Source: Flavobacterium yafengii
Lineage (GTDB): Bacteria; Bacteroidota; Bacteroidia; Flavobacteriales; Flavobacteriaceae
Assembly: GCF_030010375.1 (NCBI RefSeq)
Contig: NZ_JASCRY010000001.1
Location: 496,001 to 560,000, forward strand
Reading direction: 5' to 3'
DNA: 64,000 bases
Made by a program: the position numbers and the translations under genes. The notes below the pieces were generated by a model that searched no databases, had not been told where the DNA came from, and saw only the letters and a program-made list of their open reading frames with translations. Each line of letters opens with the position of its first letter. Position 1 is the stretch's first letter. This document shows, piece after piece, positions 42,032 to 51,710 of this stretch.

Positions 42032-43234
42032 ATGAATATAACAATAATCAGTAACCATTATTACCCTGAAGATAGTGGAATTGGACTATATTCTGCAGGA
42101 ATGGCTGAGTTTTTAGCTCAAAAACACACGGTTAAAGTGATTGCTGCAACGCCCTACTATCCACAATGGAAAATATACCAAGAATACGATAAAAAAGGGC
42201 TTTTTAGTGCCGAAGTTATCAATGGTGTAGAAATCTTTCGTTTCAAACAATTTACTCCTGAAATCCCCACATTCAAAGGGAGAATATTTCAAATGATTCA
42301 TTTTTTTATAGGTTCATTTTTTAATGTTTTTAAAATAAAAAAAAATGATATTGTCATAGTTGTGATGCCCTTTACAATATCGGCAATTTTAGGCTTGGCG
42401 GTAAAAACATTTCGAGGCGGTAAACTTTGGATACACGTTCAGGACTTTGAATTTGATGCTGCTTTTGAAACTGGAATTTCGAATAAAAAAGGGTTCTTAC
42501 CCAGAGTTGTTTTTAGAATGGAGCGATTTATATTTAATCGAGCAGATTTCACGAGTACAATCAGCAATGGAATGTTAAACAAATTAGAAACCAAATCAAA
42601 CACAAAAAAATACTTTTTCCCTAATTGGATTGACCATTCGAAGATAAATCCTGATCTGGCAAAGCCAAGTTCGTTATTCGATATTTCAAAATTTAATATT
42701 TTGTATTCTGGAAATATTGGCGCCAAGCAGGATTGGGATTTTTTTATTGATTTTGTAAGTGCTTGTCAAGCAATAAAGCACGTTCAGATTTATTTGATTG
42801 GCGAAGGAGCAAAACGGAAAGAAGTAGTCGAGAGTTTGAAACAATTTCAAAATTGCAAATACTATCCGCCCGTTCGTTACGAAGAATTAAATGATGTGTT
42901 GTGTAATGCAGATTTGCATCTGCTTTTTCAAAAAAACACAGTTATTGATACTGTAATGCCATCAAAAATATTAGGAATGATGGCAAGTGCAAAGCCCTCT
43001 ATTGTTACTGGAAATGAATATTCGGAGGTACGGTATAATCTAGAAATTTCAGAAGGGGGATTTTACTTTCATCGAGATAAAAAACTTCAAGAAATTATGG
43101 AAGTTCTAAATTTTTTAATTAAAAATCCGGTACAGTCTAAAATCATAGGCAATAAGGCAAGAAAATTTGTAATTGAAAAATATTCTATTGAAAGTGTTTT
43201 GAGTCAATTTCAAAATGATATTGAAATGGTTTAA
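42032..43234 (+). CDS. WcaI/WbuB-like GT4 glycosyltransferase
   Basis: A 400-aa GT-B enzyme with the N-terminal signature of the WcaI/WbuB group: ITIISNHYYPEDSGIGLYSAGMAEFL, TPYYPQWKIYQEY and HVQDFEFDAAFETG. The C-terminal donor domain holds NILYSGNIGAKQDWDFF and VMPSKILGMMASAKP. In colanic acid synthesis this enzyme adds fucose; here the sugar is unknown. It pairs with the WcaF-like enzyme immediately upstream as in the colanic acid locus. Confidence 0.87.
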   Translation: MNITIISNHYYPEDSGIGLYSAGMAEFLAQKHTVKVIAATPYYPQWKIYQEYDKKGLFSAEVINGVEIFRFKQFTPEIPTFKGRIFQMIHFFIGSFFNVFKIKKNDIVIVVMPFTISAILGLAVKTFRGGKLWIHVQDFEFDAAFETGISNKKGFLPRVVFRMERFIFNRADFTSTISNGMLNKLETKSNTKKYFFPNWIDHSKINPDLAKPSSLFDISKFNILYSGNIGAKQDWDFFIDFVSACQAIKHVQIYLIGEGAKRKEVVESLKQFQNCKYYPPVRYEELNDVLCNADLHLLFQKNTVIDTVMPSKILGMMASAKPSIVTGNEYSEVRYNLEISEGGFYFHRDKKLQEIMEVLNFLIKNPVQSKIIGNKARKFVIEKYSIESVLSQFQNDIEMV

Positions 43235-43350
43235 TAACGAGTTTTCAGAATTAATACGGGTTGTTTTAAATTCAAATGTGATTGAAAAATGTGGTTTTTT
43301 TAATGAAAATATTAACGGTTTATTATACCTTGCATTCGTAAAATTGACTC

Positions 43351-44334
43351 ATGAAAAGAATACTCATCACCGGAGCCGCTGGATTTTTAGGATCACATCT
43401 TTGTGACCGTTTTATTAAAGAAGGTTATTTTGTTATTGGAATGGATAATCTCATTACTGGAGATTTAAAAAATATAGAACATTTGTTCAAACTGGAGCAT
43501 TTTGAATTTTATCATCATGATATCACCAAATTTGTTCACGTTCCGGGTCAACTAGATTATATTCTGCATTTTGCCTCGCCTGCAAGCCCAATAGATTATT
43601 TAAAAATTCCGATACAAACCTTAAAAGTAGGTTCTCTTGGAACGCATAATCTTTTAGGATTGGCACGTGTTAAAAAGGCTAGAATTCTTATTGCATCTAC
43701 TTCTGAAGTGTACGGAGATCCATTGGTTCATCCACAAACGGAAGAATATTATGGCAATGTAAATACCATAGGGCCAAGAGGTGTTTATGATGAAGCAAAA
43801 CGTTTTCAGGAATCAATAACCATGGCGTATCATACGTTTCATGGTGTAGAAACCAGAATCGTTAGAATTTTCAATACTTATGGTCCAAGAATGCGTCTTA
43901 ATGATGGCCGAGTAATTCCTGCTTTTATAGGTCAGGCAATTCGTGGGGAAGACTTAACTATTTTTGGAGACGGAATGCAAACCCGTTCGTTTTGTTATGT
44001 AGATGATCAAGTAGAAGGTATTTTTAGATTATTGCATTCTGATTATGTATATCCGGTAAACATTGGAAATCCGGATGAAATTACCATCAAGGATTTTGCA
44101 GACGAAATTATAAAACTCACGGGTACCAATCAAAAAGTAGTATATCATCCTTTGCCTATAAATGATCCTTTACAGCGTCAGCCTGATATTACTAAAGCAA
44201 AAGAACTCCTTGGATGGGAAGCTAAAATAGGTCGTGCCGAGGGAATGAAAATCACCTATGACTATTTCAAATCGTTATCTAAAGAGGAACTTTCTAAAGA
44301 AGAGCATAAAGATTTTTCCAGTTATATAAAGTAA
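43351..44334 (+). CDS. uxs: UDP-glucuronate decarboxylase (UDP-xylose synthase)
   Basis: A 327-aa extended SDR enzyme. NAD-binding [10 protein letters not shown] (about 8-17), the UXS-type [20 protein letters not shown] and SEVYGDP, the catalytic YDEAK (about 148-152), and [14 protein letters not shown] identify the UDP-glucuronate decarboxylase branch. It makes UDP-xylose from UDP-glucuronate. No UDP-glucose dehydrogenase is in the window, so the substrate must come from elsewhere. The 116-bp gap upstream may hold a promoter. Confidence 0.9.
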   Translation: MKRILITGAAGFLGSHLCDRFIKEGYFVIGMDNLITGDLKNIEHLFKLEHFEFYHHDITKFVHVPGQLDYILHFASPASPIDYLKIPIQTLKVGSLGTHNLLGLARVKKARILIASTSEVYGDPLVHPQTEEYYGNVNTIGPRGVYDEAKRFQESITMAYHTFHGVETRIVRIFNTYGPRMRLNDGRVIPAFIGQAIRGEDLTIFGDGMQTRSFCYVDDQVEGIFRLLHSDYVYPVNIGNPDEITIKDFADEIIKLTGTNQKVVYHPLPINDPLQRQPDITKAKELLGWEAKIGRAEGMKITYDYFKSLSKEELSKEEHKDFSSYIK

Positions 44335-44386
44335 CAAGAATTTTTTTTAAACCGATAAAAAACCAAACAGGTTATATTCGTTAATT

Positions 44387-45754
44387 ATGAGTGCATCTCA
44401 AACAGGAAGATATTCAAAGTACATTAGACCCATTAGTATTTTAATAGATCTGACAGTCATCTTGATTCTTGGTTTTTTCTTTTTCAAAGACCTTAATTTC
44501 AAGATTGAGTACTTTATTGTTTATCAGGTAGTTGGATGGGTTACGGTTGCTTTTTTTATAAGATTCTACGGGATATATCGTTTTACGACTCCGCTTGAAA
44601 TTATATCAAAACTAGTCAAGCAGGGCGTTTTATTTCTTTTAATAACCATTGCTTTTTTTCCGTTTTCAAAACAAGTTGTTTTTAGCGGAATAGTGACAGC
44701 CATGTTTATATCCTCCGTGATGTTACTAATTACTATTTCAAAATTTCTATTATTTTATTATTTAAAAGAATATAGAATTATAACAGGGAGTAATTATAGA
44801 AGCGCTGTCATTATTGGATATACTCCGGAGGCGATAGAATTAAAGAATCTTTTTGAAACAAGAAATGATTATGGGTATCGCTTTTTAGGCTATTTTTCAG
44901 ATAAGAAGTCAAATCAAAATATTAAAGGGAAATTAGCAGATTTGAAACCTTTTGTACTTGAAAATTGTATAGATGAAATTTATTGCTCGTTAAACGAAAT
45001 TTCCAACGAGGAATTAAAAGATTTAATTGATTTTGCGGATGAAAATAATAAAACGATAAAATTTATACCCGATACAAAAGAGATTTTTTCGAAAAATTTA
45101 AAAATTGATTACTACGAATTTTTCCCGGTACTCTCTTTAAAAAAAACCATGCTTCATGAACCTGCTACAATGGTATTTAAAAGGGTTTTTGACATTGTTT
45201 TCTCCAGTATAATTATTGTAGTTCTCTTATCTTGGCTCATTCCATTATTGGCAATTTTAATAAAATTAGAATCTAGAGGTCCTGTGTTTTTCAAACAAGG
45301 AAGGCCTGGAATTGATGAAAATGAATTTTTCTGTTATAAATTTCGATCTATGAAAATCAATAAAACAACAGAAATAGAAGCCTCAAAAAACGATCCGCGT
45401 GTTACCAAAATAGGGAAGTTTATGCGAAAAACAAGTTTAGACGAAATGCCTCAATTCTTAAATGTTTTACTTGGTGAAATGTCAGTTGTAGGTCCGCGAC
45501 CGCATCTTTGGGCTCAAAATAAAGTCTACGGAAATAAAGTTAAAAAATATATGGTGCGCCATTATGTTAAACCAGGGATTACGGGATTAGCTCAGGTGAG
45601 TGGTTTTCGTGGCAAAATTGAAACAGAAGCCGATATGATTAATAGAATAAAATTTGATGTTTTCTATATTGAAAATTGGTCTTTAATTTTAGATTTAAAA
45701 ATAATTTCCCAAACGATTATCAATATTTTTAAAGGAGAAGAAAAAGCCTATTAG
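44387..45754 (+). CDS. WcaJ-type undecaprenyl-phosphate sugar phosphotransferase
   Basis: A 455-aa initiating transferase. It has four to five N-terminal transmembrane segments (about 14-125), a cytoplasmic Rossmann-like domain (about 140-250), one hydrophobic hairpin (about 280-305), and a C-terminal Bac_transf catalytic domain with GRPGIDENEFFCYKFRSMK, TSLDEMPQFLNVLLGEMS and VVGPRPH. It loads the first sugar phosphate onto undecaprenyl phosphate and so starts the repeat unit. Its end overlaps the opposing glycosyltransferase gene by 4 bp tail-to-tail. Confidence 0.92.
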   Translation: MSASQTGRYSKYIRPISILIDLTVILILGFFFFKDLNFKIEYFIVYQVVGWVTVAFFIRFYGIYRFTTPLEIISKLVKQGVLFLLITIAFFPFSKQVVFSGIVTAMFISSVMLLITISKFLLFYYLKEYRIITGSNYRSAVIIGYTPEAIELKNLFETRNDYGYRFLGYFSDKKSNQNIKGKLADLKPFVLENCIDEIYCSLNEISNEELKDLIDFADENNKTIKFIPDTKEIFSKNLKIDYYEFFPVLSLKKTMLHEPATMVFKRVFDIVFSSIIIVVLLSWLIPLLAILIKLESRGPVFFKQGRPGIDENEFFCYKFRSMKINKTTEIEASKNDPRVTKIGKFMRKTSLDEMPQFLNVLLGEMSVVGPRPHLWAQNKVYGNKVKKYMVRHYVKPGITGLAQVSGFRGKIETEADMINRIKFDVFYIENWSLILDLKIISQTIINIFKGEEKAY

Positions 45755-46935
45755 AAAATATTTTGTCGAATTAAATCTTCTATTTGTATATCGAGATTAA
45801 ACGAAGTTTGAACGTCATTAAAAATCCGTTTTTTCATTAAATCCAATTCTGATTTTTGAATATTTGAAATGGTTTGCAGTTTCTCGTTCAAATCATCATA
45901 GTTTCCTACTTTGGCTACCCAGCCTAAATTATGCTTTTCTGTTATGGTTTCTCCTTCACCACCACCAAAATATAAAACTGGAAATCCCAATGCGCCATAC
46001 TCGAAAATTTTAGAAGGAACAGAGCCATAAATTCTTGTTTTTAAAGGAACTATTGTAATATCAAACGTTTTTAACATTTTATGTAAAGTGTTGCGGTCCA
46101 TCATTCCGTAAAAAATAATTTTCTTGTCTGTTTTGGACTGAATTAGCGCTTCTATTTGTTTTTTTTCAGCGCCATCACCAAACAGGTGCAGCTCGATATT
46201 TAAGCCTTCTAAATTGATTTTTTGGCACATTTCTAAAACACCTTGCGCCACACCAAAAAGACCGGCATAGAATATTTTAATAGGTTCGTTTTCTCGGGTT
46301 TCCAAATCCATTTCAATCGTTTTGTGGTCTGGAAAATTGCGATATAAAAAACATTTTTTTTCAGGGGAAATAGATTGGATATGAGTAATAATTTCGTTGG
46401 ATTGTCCTAAAATCAAACTTGCTTTTTTGTAGATAAAACGTTCTAAAAATAAAGAAATACGATGCGAAAATGAATTCGCTTTTAAAGCATTCAATTCAAC
46501 GGCAGCCAATGGCCATAAATCAGAAACATTCAGAATGATTTTTTTTCGCTTCAGCGAAAGAACAAAAACTGAAATAAAAGAAAGCAGTAACGGCGGGGAT
46601 TGCACCACTACTTTTTGAGGTGTTTTTTGAAGCAATAAGTAAAAAAGCAAACCCAAAGAAAAGGATAAGACAGATAACAGTCTCTTGATTATATTTTTAC
46701 TATTGCTCGGATAAATCCAAAGGCGTTTCACGAAAATATTTTGTAGATTTTCAGTAACAAAAAATTTGCCCTTGTATTCCGGAAATAATTCGCCTTTGGG
46801 ATAATTACCTAAAGGACAAATTACAGAAACTTTATAATGGTTTTGATGTAGTTTTAAAGCCAACTGCTCGATTCGATTCGCTGCAGCACCTTTCTCAGGC
46901 GGATAATAATTTGATATGATGAGGATTTCTTCCAT
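45751..46935 (-). CDS. GT4-family glycosyltransferase
   Basis: A 394-aa GT-B enzyme: IISNYYPPEKGAAANRIEQLA at the start, VVQSPPLLLSF, then donor-domain motifs IFYAGLFGVAQGVLE and GSVPSKIFEYGALGFPVLYF. It is the last gene of the minus-strand operon higB-higA-capK-wecB and its ATG overlaps the wecB stop by one base (TAATG). The first residues resemble WcaI-like enzymes; the sugar is unknown. Confidence 0.87.
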   Translation of the reverse strand: MEEILIISNYYPPEKGAAANRIEQLALKLHQNHYKVSVICPLGNYPKGELFPEYKGKFFVTENLQNIFVKRLWIYPSNSKNIIKRLLSVLSFSLGLLFYLLLQKTPQKVVVQSPPLLLSFISVFVLSLKRKKIILNVSDLWPLAAVELNALKANSFSHRISLFLERFIYKKASLILGQSNEIITHIQSISPEKKCFLYRNFPDHKTIEMDLETRENEPIKIFYAGLFGVAQGVLEMCQKINLEGLNIELHLFGDGAEKKQIEALIQSKTDKKIIFYGMMDRNTLHKMLKTFDITIVPLKTRIYGSVPSKIFEYGALGFPVLYFGGGEGETITEKHNLGWVAKVGNYDDLNEKLQTISNIQKSELDLMKKRIFNDVQTSFNLDIQIEDLIRQNIF

Positions 46936-48023
46936 TATTTTTTTGAAAGTAAAATATCAATTATTCGTTCAGATGCGTTACCGTCCCAAAGTTCCGGAAT
47001 TCCAGCTTTTCGAGGACCATTTTGAAGAAAATCTCTAAACATTTTATTTAGATTATCAATCGATGTACCAACTAAAGTATTCGTGCCTATGGTTTCCGTT
47101 TCAGGTCTTTCAGTATTGTTTCGCATGGTAAAACAAGGAATTCCTAAAACTGTGGTTTCTTCTGAAATTCCACCAGAATCTGTAATGACAGCAAAACTGT
47201 TTTTAATTAAAAACATAAAATTCAAATACCCTTGTGGTTCAACAAATAAGATGTTTTTCAAGTTTAAATCTGTTTCTCCTAAAATCGATTTTGTTCTTGG
47301 ATGAATAGGGAAAATCACTTTTTTATCACCAACCATTTTATCAATTCCTTGCAAAAGTTGAATCAATGATTGCTCTTCATCAACATTCGAAGGACGGTGT
47401 AAAGTCAAAATGATGTAATTCTTGGTTTCTAAATTGAATTCATTCCAAAAAAACGGAGCTGAAATTCGATCTAGGTTTTGATACAAAGTGTCTATCATCA
47501 CATTTCCAACAAAATGAATATTAGAGGAATCGGCCCCATATTTCAATAAATTTTCTCCTGCCCAAGTTGAGGTTGTGAAAAAATAATCGGTTATGCTATC
47601 CGTAACAATTCGATTGATTTCCTCGGGCATTGTCATATCACTTGAACGAATACCAGCCTCTACATGAGTTACTTTAATATTTAATTTTTTAGCAACAATC
47701 GCGCAGGCCATAGTCGAGTTGACATCGCCAACCACTAAAACTAAATCACATGGATTTTGCAGTAATTCTTGTTCAAATGCGACCATTATTGCGGCAGTTT
47801 GTATCGATTGTGAGCCGCTTTTTACTTCCAAGTTTGCATTGGGCTTGGGAATATTTAATTCTTCAAAAAATGTATCGCTGAGGTTTTTGTCATAATGTTG
47901 TCCAGTATGAACCAATCGATAGGAGATTCTGGCACCTTCAGCTTGTTTTTTCTCTATCGCTTTGATGATGGGAGCGATTTTTATAAAATTGGGTCTTGCG
48001 CCTGCAACTATTGTGATTTTCAT
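46935..48023 (-). CDS. wecB: UDP-N-acetylglucosamine 2-epimerase (non-hydrolysing)
   Basis: A 362-aa enzyme converting UDP-GlcNAc to UDP-ManNAc. Signature stretches are VAGARPNFIKIAPII, VVGDVNSTMAC, HVEAGIRS, HRPSNVDEE and TDSGGISEETTVLGIPCFTMR. The last one is the conserved C-terminal nucleotide-binding region. No ManNAc dehydrogenase (wecC) is present here. Its ATG lies 4 nt after the capK stop, and its own stop overlaps the next gene's start. Confidence 0.94.
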   Translation of the reverse strand: MKITIVAGARPNFIKIAPIIKAIEKKQAEGARISYRLVHTGQHYDKNLSDTFFEELNIPKPNANLEVKSGSQSIQTAAIMVAFEQELLQNPCDLVLVVGDVNSTMACAIVAKKLNIKVTHVEAGIRSSDMTMPEEINRIVTDSITDYFFTTSTWAGENLLKYGADSSNIHFVGNVMIDTLYQNLDRISAPFFWNEFNLETKNYIILTLHRPSNVDEEQSLIQLLQGIDKMVGDKKVIFPIHPRTKSILGETDLNLKNILFVEPQGYLNFMFLIKNSFAVITDSGGISEETTVLGIPCFTMRNNTERPETETIGTNTLVGTSIDNLNKMFRDFLQNGPRKAGIPELWDGNASERIIDILLSKK

Positions 48024-48027
48024 AGCA

Positions 48028-49341
48028 TTATTTTACAAATGAAACAAATTGTTTTAATTTTCCGCTTTTGCTGCGTTCTAATTTTTCTTTTTTATGAAAG
48101 ATGAACACCAGATCGTTTTCTAAATAGAGTGCAATCGCTTTTTCAATTTTTTTTATTTGTGCCAAATTTAATTTGGTTTCGCTCACATATTCAATTTCAA
48201 AAGTATCTATTTTAGTTTGTTTTATCACAAATTCTTTTACGTTTCCATCGTCTTCAATAATACTTTTTGTCACATAATAGAAAGTAAGTCCGGGCGATTT
48301 TTTTCCGCTGGGTAAAATGGCAACATCATTGGTCCGACCTATTAATTTTTTGAGAATTGGCTTTTGTAACGTGCTTTTTTCATCTAGAATTCCAATATCA
48401 CCAATGTCATATCGTATGAACGGATGCGCTTTATTGAACAACGAAGTGATTACAATTCGACCTGCTATACCGTTAGGAACCGTTTTATTATTATCATCCA
48501 AAATTTCCACAAATAATGTTTCTGAATTAATCTGCCATTCGTTTTGAGGATTTTGAAAAGCAATCAAATCGAGTTCGGAAGCACCATATTCATTGACAAT
48601 GGGAATGTCAAATTGTTTTTCTAAAAGGATTTTGTCTTCTTCAAAAAGCATTTCAGAAGTTACCATGCATACTTTCAAAGTGGGACAAATTGTGGTTAAT
48701 ACAATGTTTCTCTTTTGTAAAAACTTAGCAAATAAAATTATCGAACTAGTATATCCATTTATATAATCGAATTTTTTAGTTCTAAAATGATTCAAAAATC
48801 CTTCTAAAATCTCATCTGATAAATCGAAAATGGAGAACCGAAACCGATGACTTAATAGGTCTTTAAAACGTTCTTTTTGATTGCCTATGAAATCCATCGG
48901 AATTCCATAAAAACGCGCTTGGTAGGAAGTATTAAAATCGATTCCATACCAACCAAAACGGTATATGTTTGAAGCCCAAGTCACGGCATGACAATATTTG
49001 TCTTTGGCAAAAATAAAAGGAGTTCCGCTGGAACCGGATGTTTTATTGATATAACTGTTTTTAAGAGAGTAATTTTTGGAAAGCTTTTCCAGCAATGGTT
49101 TTTGTAAGTTTTTCTTATTCAAAACGGGTAAATCTTCCCAGTTTGTAAAAGTTGTCATTCCTACTAAATCTTTGTAAAAAGTATTATTTTGCAAATGAAA
49201 ATTGACAATTTCCACTTTTTTATTTTCAAGGAAAACTTTATGTTCCTTTTCGGTAAAGGCTACAATTTTCCGCAATTCGGCTTTAGCCTCCTTCATTGGG
49301 AAGCCATTTAGTTGTAGCGATAAGTCGAATAATGGAAGCAT
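48028..49341 (-). CDS. CapK-like phenylacetate-CoA-ligase-family protein
   Basis: A 437-aa adenylate-forming protein of the CapK/PaaK-like group found in capsule clusters. Motif 1 is NKTSGSSGTPFIFAK (about 116-130); NEYGASELDLIAFQ, HPFIRYDIGDIG and KLIGRTNDVAI are the later adenylation motifs. Its substrate is unknown. I use ATG 49341; this base is shared with the TGA stop of higA (TGATG), so translation is likely coupled. A GTG at 49344 is the only other candidate. Confidence 0.85.
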   Translation of the reverse strand: MLPLFDLSLQLNGFPMKEAKAELRKIVAFTEKEHKVFLENKKVEIVNFHLQNNTFYKDLVGMTTFTNWEDLPVLNKKNLQKPLLEKLSKNYSLKNSYINKTSGSSGTPFIFAKDKYCHAVTWASNIYRFGWYGIDFNTSYQARFYGIPMDFIGNQKERFKDLLSHRFRFSIFDLSDEILEGFLNHFRTKKFDYINGYTSSIILFAKFLQKRNIVLTTICPTLKVCMVTSEMLFEEDKILLEKQFDIPIVNEYGASELDLIAFQNPQNEWQINSETLFVEILDDNNKTVPNGIAGRIVITSLFNKAHPFIRYDIGDIGILDEKSTLQKPILKKLIGRTNDVAILPSGKKSPGLTFYYVTKSIIEDDGNVKEFVIKQTKIDTFEIEYVSETKLNLAQIKKIEKAIALYLENDLVFIFHKKEKLERSKSGKLKQFVSFVK

Positions 49342-49643
49342 CACGCTACTTTTGGAATATCAAAACGTTTGATAGATTGCAATTCTTCGGCTTTATTTCC
49401 CTTTTCTTCTTCAATATCAAAATCATCTTGAAGACCCAACCAAAATTTTGCTGAGTTACCAAAATACAGACTCAACCGCAAAGCGGTATCTGCCGTAATT
49501 CTTCGGTTTCCTTTAGTGATTTCAGAAATTCTGGTTTGCGGAATTTTCAAATCTTTAGATAAGCGGTAAGCTGTTATTTCTAAAGGAATGAGAAATTCTT
49601 CTAATAAAATTTCACCAGGATGTATGTTTTTTAATTTTTCCAT
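49341..49643 (-). CDS. higA: HigA-family antitoxin
   Basis: A 100-aa XRE-type helix-turn-helix protein with the HigA signature: IHPGEILLEEFLIPLEITAYRLSKDLKIPQ, ISEITKGNRRITADTALRLS and FWLGLQDDFDIE. It neutralises HigB and represses its own promoter. It lies 10 nt downstream of higB, the toxin-first order typical of higBA, and its stop overlaps the capK start. Confidence 0.95.
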   Translation of the reverse strand: MEKLKNIHPGEILLEEFLIPLEITAYRLSKDLKIPQTRISEITKGNRRITADTALRLSLYFGNSAKFWLGLQDDFDIEEEKGNKAEELQSIKRFDIPKVA

Positions 49644-49653
49644 TTTGACTATT

Positions 49654-49935
49654 TTAATGATAATCTATAATTTCTACGGCAGTTGCATTTCCGTCTTTCC
49701 AAATGAAAATAATCCTCCATTGATTATTAATTCGAATGCTATAAAAGTCTTTTAAATTTCCATTTAATTTTTCTAATCGGTTAGACGGAGGAATTCTTAA
49801 ATCGATCAAATCTTGAGAATTGTTCAGCATTCTTAATTTTCTTCTACTAATTTGCTGTATTTCTATTGAAGGTTTTTTTACAACAATTCCATTCCATATT
49901 TTTTCGGTTTCTTTAGATCCAAATGAAATTATCAT
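49654..49935 (-). CDS. higB: HigB-family RelE/ParE-type toxin
   Basis: A 93-aa ribosome-dependent mRNA interferase-like toxin. Family motifs are ISFGSKETEKIWNG, DLIDLRIPPSNRLEKLNGNLKDFYSIRINNQWRI and the C-terminal EIIDYH. Length is normal. It is the first gene of the operon and is preceded by a good promoter and a palindrome. Confidence 0.94.
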   Translation of the reverse strand: MIISFGSKETEKIWNGIVVKKPSIEIQQISRRKLRMLNNSQDLIDLRIPPSNRLEKLNGNLKDFYSIRINNQWRIIFIWKDGNATAVEIIDYH

Positions 49936-49943
49936 ATCTTTAG

Positions 49944-49986
49944 CGTTACTAACGTCAAAAGTAAGTAAAAAAAATTATTATTTCAA
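49944..49986 (-). promoter_or_regulatory. higBA promoter with overlapping operator palindrome
   Basis: Read on the minus strand: TTG (49986 to 49984), a 20-nt spacer, then TACTTTTG (49963 to 49956), a perfect Bacteroidota promoter. One base after the -7 box lies the palindrome CGTTACTAACG (49944-49954, 5-1-5 arms). A repressor bound there would cover the transcription start, which fits HigA autoregulation. Confidence 0.7.
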
Positions 49987-49998
49987 CATAAAACGAAC

Positions 49999-50006
49999 TA
50001 TTTTTG
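49999..50006 (+). promoter_or_regulatory. -7 box of purD
   Basis: TATTTTTG, matching TAnnTTTG, 24 nt before the purD ATG, on the strand opposite to and just beyond the higBA promoter. The 95-bp gap thus holds two divergent promoters. Confidence 0.5.
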
Positions 50007-50030
50007 CACCACAACTAAACACAACTACAC

Positions 50031-51305
50031 ATGACAATTTTACTACTGGGTTCGGGCGGAAGAGAACATGCTTTTGCATGGAAAATGATTCAAAGTCCAC
50101 TTTGTGACACACTTTTTGTAGCACCAGGAAATGCGGGAACAGCTTCTATAGCTACTAATGTTGCTATCAGTCCAACTGATTTTGAAGCTATAAAAACGTT
50201 TGTTATTCAGGAAAAAGTAGCAATGGTTGTGGTAGGACCAGAAGATCCTTTGGTAAAAGGGATTTATGATTTCTTTTTAAACGATGCTGCATTAAGTCAT
50301 ATTCCGGTTATCGGTCCATCAAAAATTGGTGCGCAACTGGAAGGAAGTAAAGAATTTGCCAAAGAATTTCTAATCAAACATAACATTCCAACGGCTGCTT
50401 ACGATAGTTTTACTGCAGAAACGGTGGAAAAAGGATGTGAATTCCTGGAAACATTGCAACCTCCGTATGTATTGAAAGCAGATGGCTTAGCAGCAGGAAA
50501 AGGGGTGTTGATTATTCAGGATTTGGCAGAAGCCAAAGAAGAATTAAGAAACATGTTAGTGCATCAAAAATTTGGTGCCGCCAGTTCTAAAGTTGTTATC
50601 GAAGAATTTCTTGACGGTATAGAATTAAGTTGTTTCGTTCTTACGGATGGAAAAAACTACAAAATATTGCCAACGGCTAAAGATTACAAACGCATTGGCG
50701 AAGGCGACACCGGATTAAATACAGGCGGAATGGGAGCTGTTTCTCCGGTTCCTTACGTTGATGCTGTTTTGATGGAAAAAATCGAAACACGCATTGTAAA
50801 ACCTACTATTGATGGTTTTCAAAAAGACGGAATTCCATACAAAGGTTTTGTTTTCATCGGTTTGATTAATGTAAAAAACGAGCCAATCGTAATTGAATAC
50901 AATGTGAGAATGGGTGATCCGGAAACCGAAGTGGTGATCCCAAGATTGAAAACGGATTTAGTCGAATTGTTTTTGGCTGTAGCCAATGAAAAACTGGATG
51001 AAGTTACTCTGGAAATTGACGAAAGAAGCGCCACTACAATTATGGTAGTGTCTGGTGGATATCCTGAAGATTTCGAAAAAGGAAAAGTAATTTCTGGATT
51101 AGAGAATATTCAAAATTCAATTGTTTTTCACGCAGGAACTAAACTGGATAACGGAAACGTAGTGTCAAATGGAGGAAGGGTTTTAACCGTAACTTCGTAT
51201 GGAAATGATTTCGAAGAGGCCATAAAAAAATCTTACCAAAACATAGCTAAACTAAATTTTGATAAGATGTATTTTAGAAAAGACATTGGAAACGACTTAA
51301 AATAG
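50031..51305 (+). CDS. purD: phosphoribosylamine-glycine ligase
   Basis: A 424-aa ATP-grasp enzyme of purine synthesis joining glycine to phosphoribosylamine. It shows LLLGSGGREHAFAWKM (N-domain), VGPEDPLVKGI, PSKIGAQLEGSKEFAKEF, KADGLAAGKGV, and the ATP-grasp ends GGMGAVSPVPY and EYNVRMGDPETEVV. Length is normal. It is a solitary purine gene here, next to the DUF6341/DUF6427/upp group as often seen in Flavobacteriaceae. Confidence 0.97.
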   Translation: MTILLLGSGGREHAFAWKMIQSPLCDTLFVAPGNAGTASIATNVAISPTDFEAIKTFVIQEKVAMVVVGPEDPLVKGIYDFFLNDAALSHIPVIGPSKIGAQLEGSKEFAKEFLIKHNIPTAAYDSFTAETVEKGCEFLETLQPPYVLKADGLAAGKGVLIIQDLAEAKEELRNMLVHQKFGAASSKVVIEEFLDGIELSCFVLTDGKNYKILPTAKDYKRIGEGDTGLNTGGMGAVSPVPYVDAVLMEKIETRIVKPTIDGFQKDGIPYKGFVFIGLINVKNEPIVIEYNVRMGDPETEVVIPRLKTDLVELFLAVANEKLDEVTLEIDERSATTIMVVSGGYPEDFEKGKVISGLENIQNSIVFHAGTKLDNGNVVSNGGRVLTVTSYGNDFEEAIKKSYQNIAKLNFDKMYFRKDIGNDLK

Positions 51306-51336
51306 TTTCTAATTATCGTTCACTTTTTTTTAATTA

Positions 51337-51567
51337 TTATTTTAAGAAAGAGTGAGCGGTAGTATCTTGCTTCTCTGTTCCGGCATCTTCAAAAATTTTC
51401 AATTGTTTGATCCAATATACCATTGCCGAAGCACAAATAATCATGAAAATCCAATTGATTGTATTTGCAGCAAACCAAGATGATAGCTCTAATGAGCGTA
51501 AAAAGTCTAGAGGAGCAAATAAAATATTTACAAATAAGTATTCTATTCCTTCGAAAAATGATTTCAT
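51337..51567 (-). CDS. DUF6341-like small membrane protein
   Basis: A 76-aa protein with two hydrophobic segments (about 9-25 and 35-52) and a conserved-looking start MKSFFEGIEYLFVNILFAPLD. I recognise it as the Flavobacteriia DUF6341 family from its place next to purD and DUF6427. The function is unknown; it has sometimes been misnamed after the nearby upp gene. Confidence 0.75.
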   Translation of the reverse strand: MKSFFEGIEYLFVNILFAPLDFLRSLELSSWFAANTINWIFMIICASAMVYWIKQLKIFEDAGTEKQDTTAHSFLK

Positions 51568-51710
51568 AATGTATAAAATTAATTTTATTAATTGTTTTTG
51601 AGGAACTCTGGGTAATAAAAGTTCTTATTTAGAAGAATCTTTTTGAACTTGCAGGGTTTACTTTTTAAACAAGTATTATATTTACGAACACAAAAGTATA
51701 AAATATCCTT

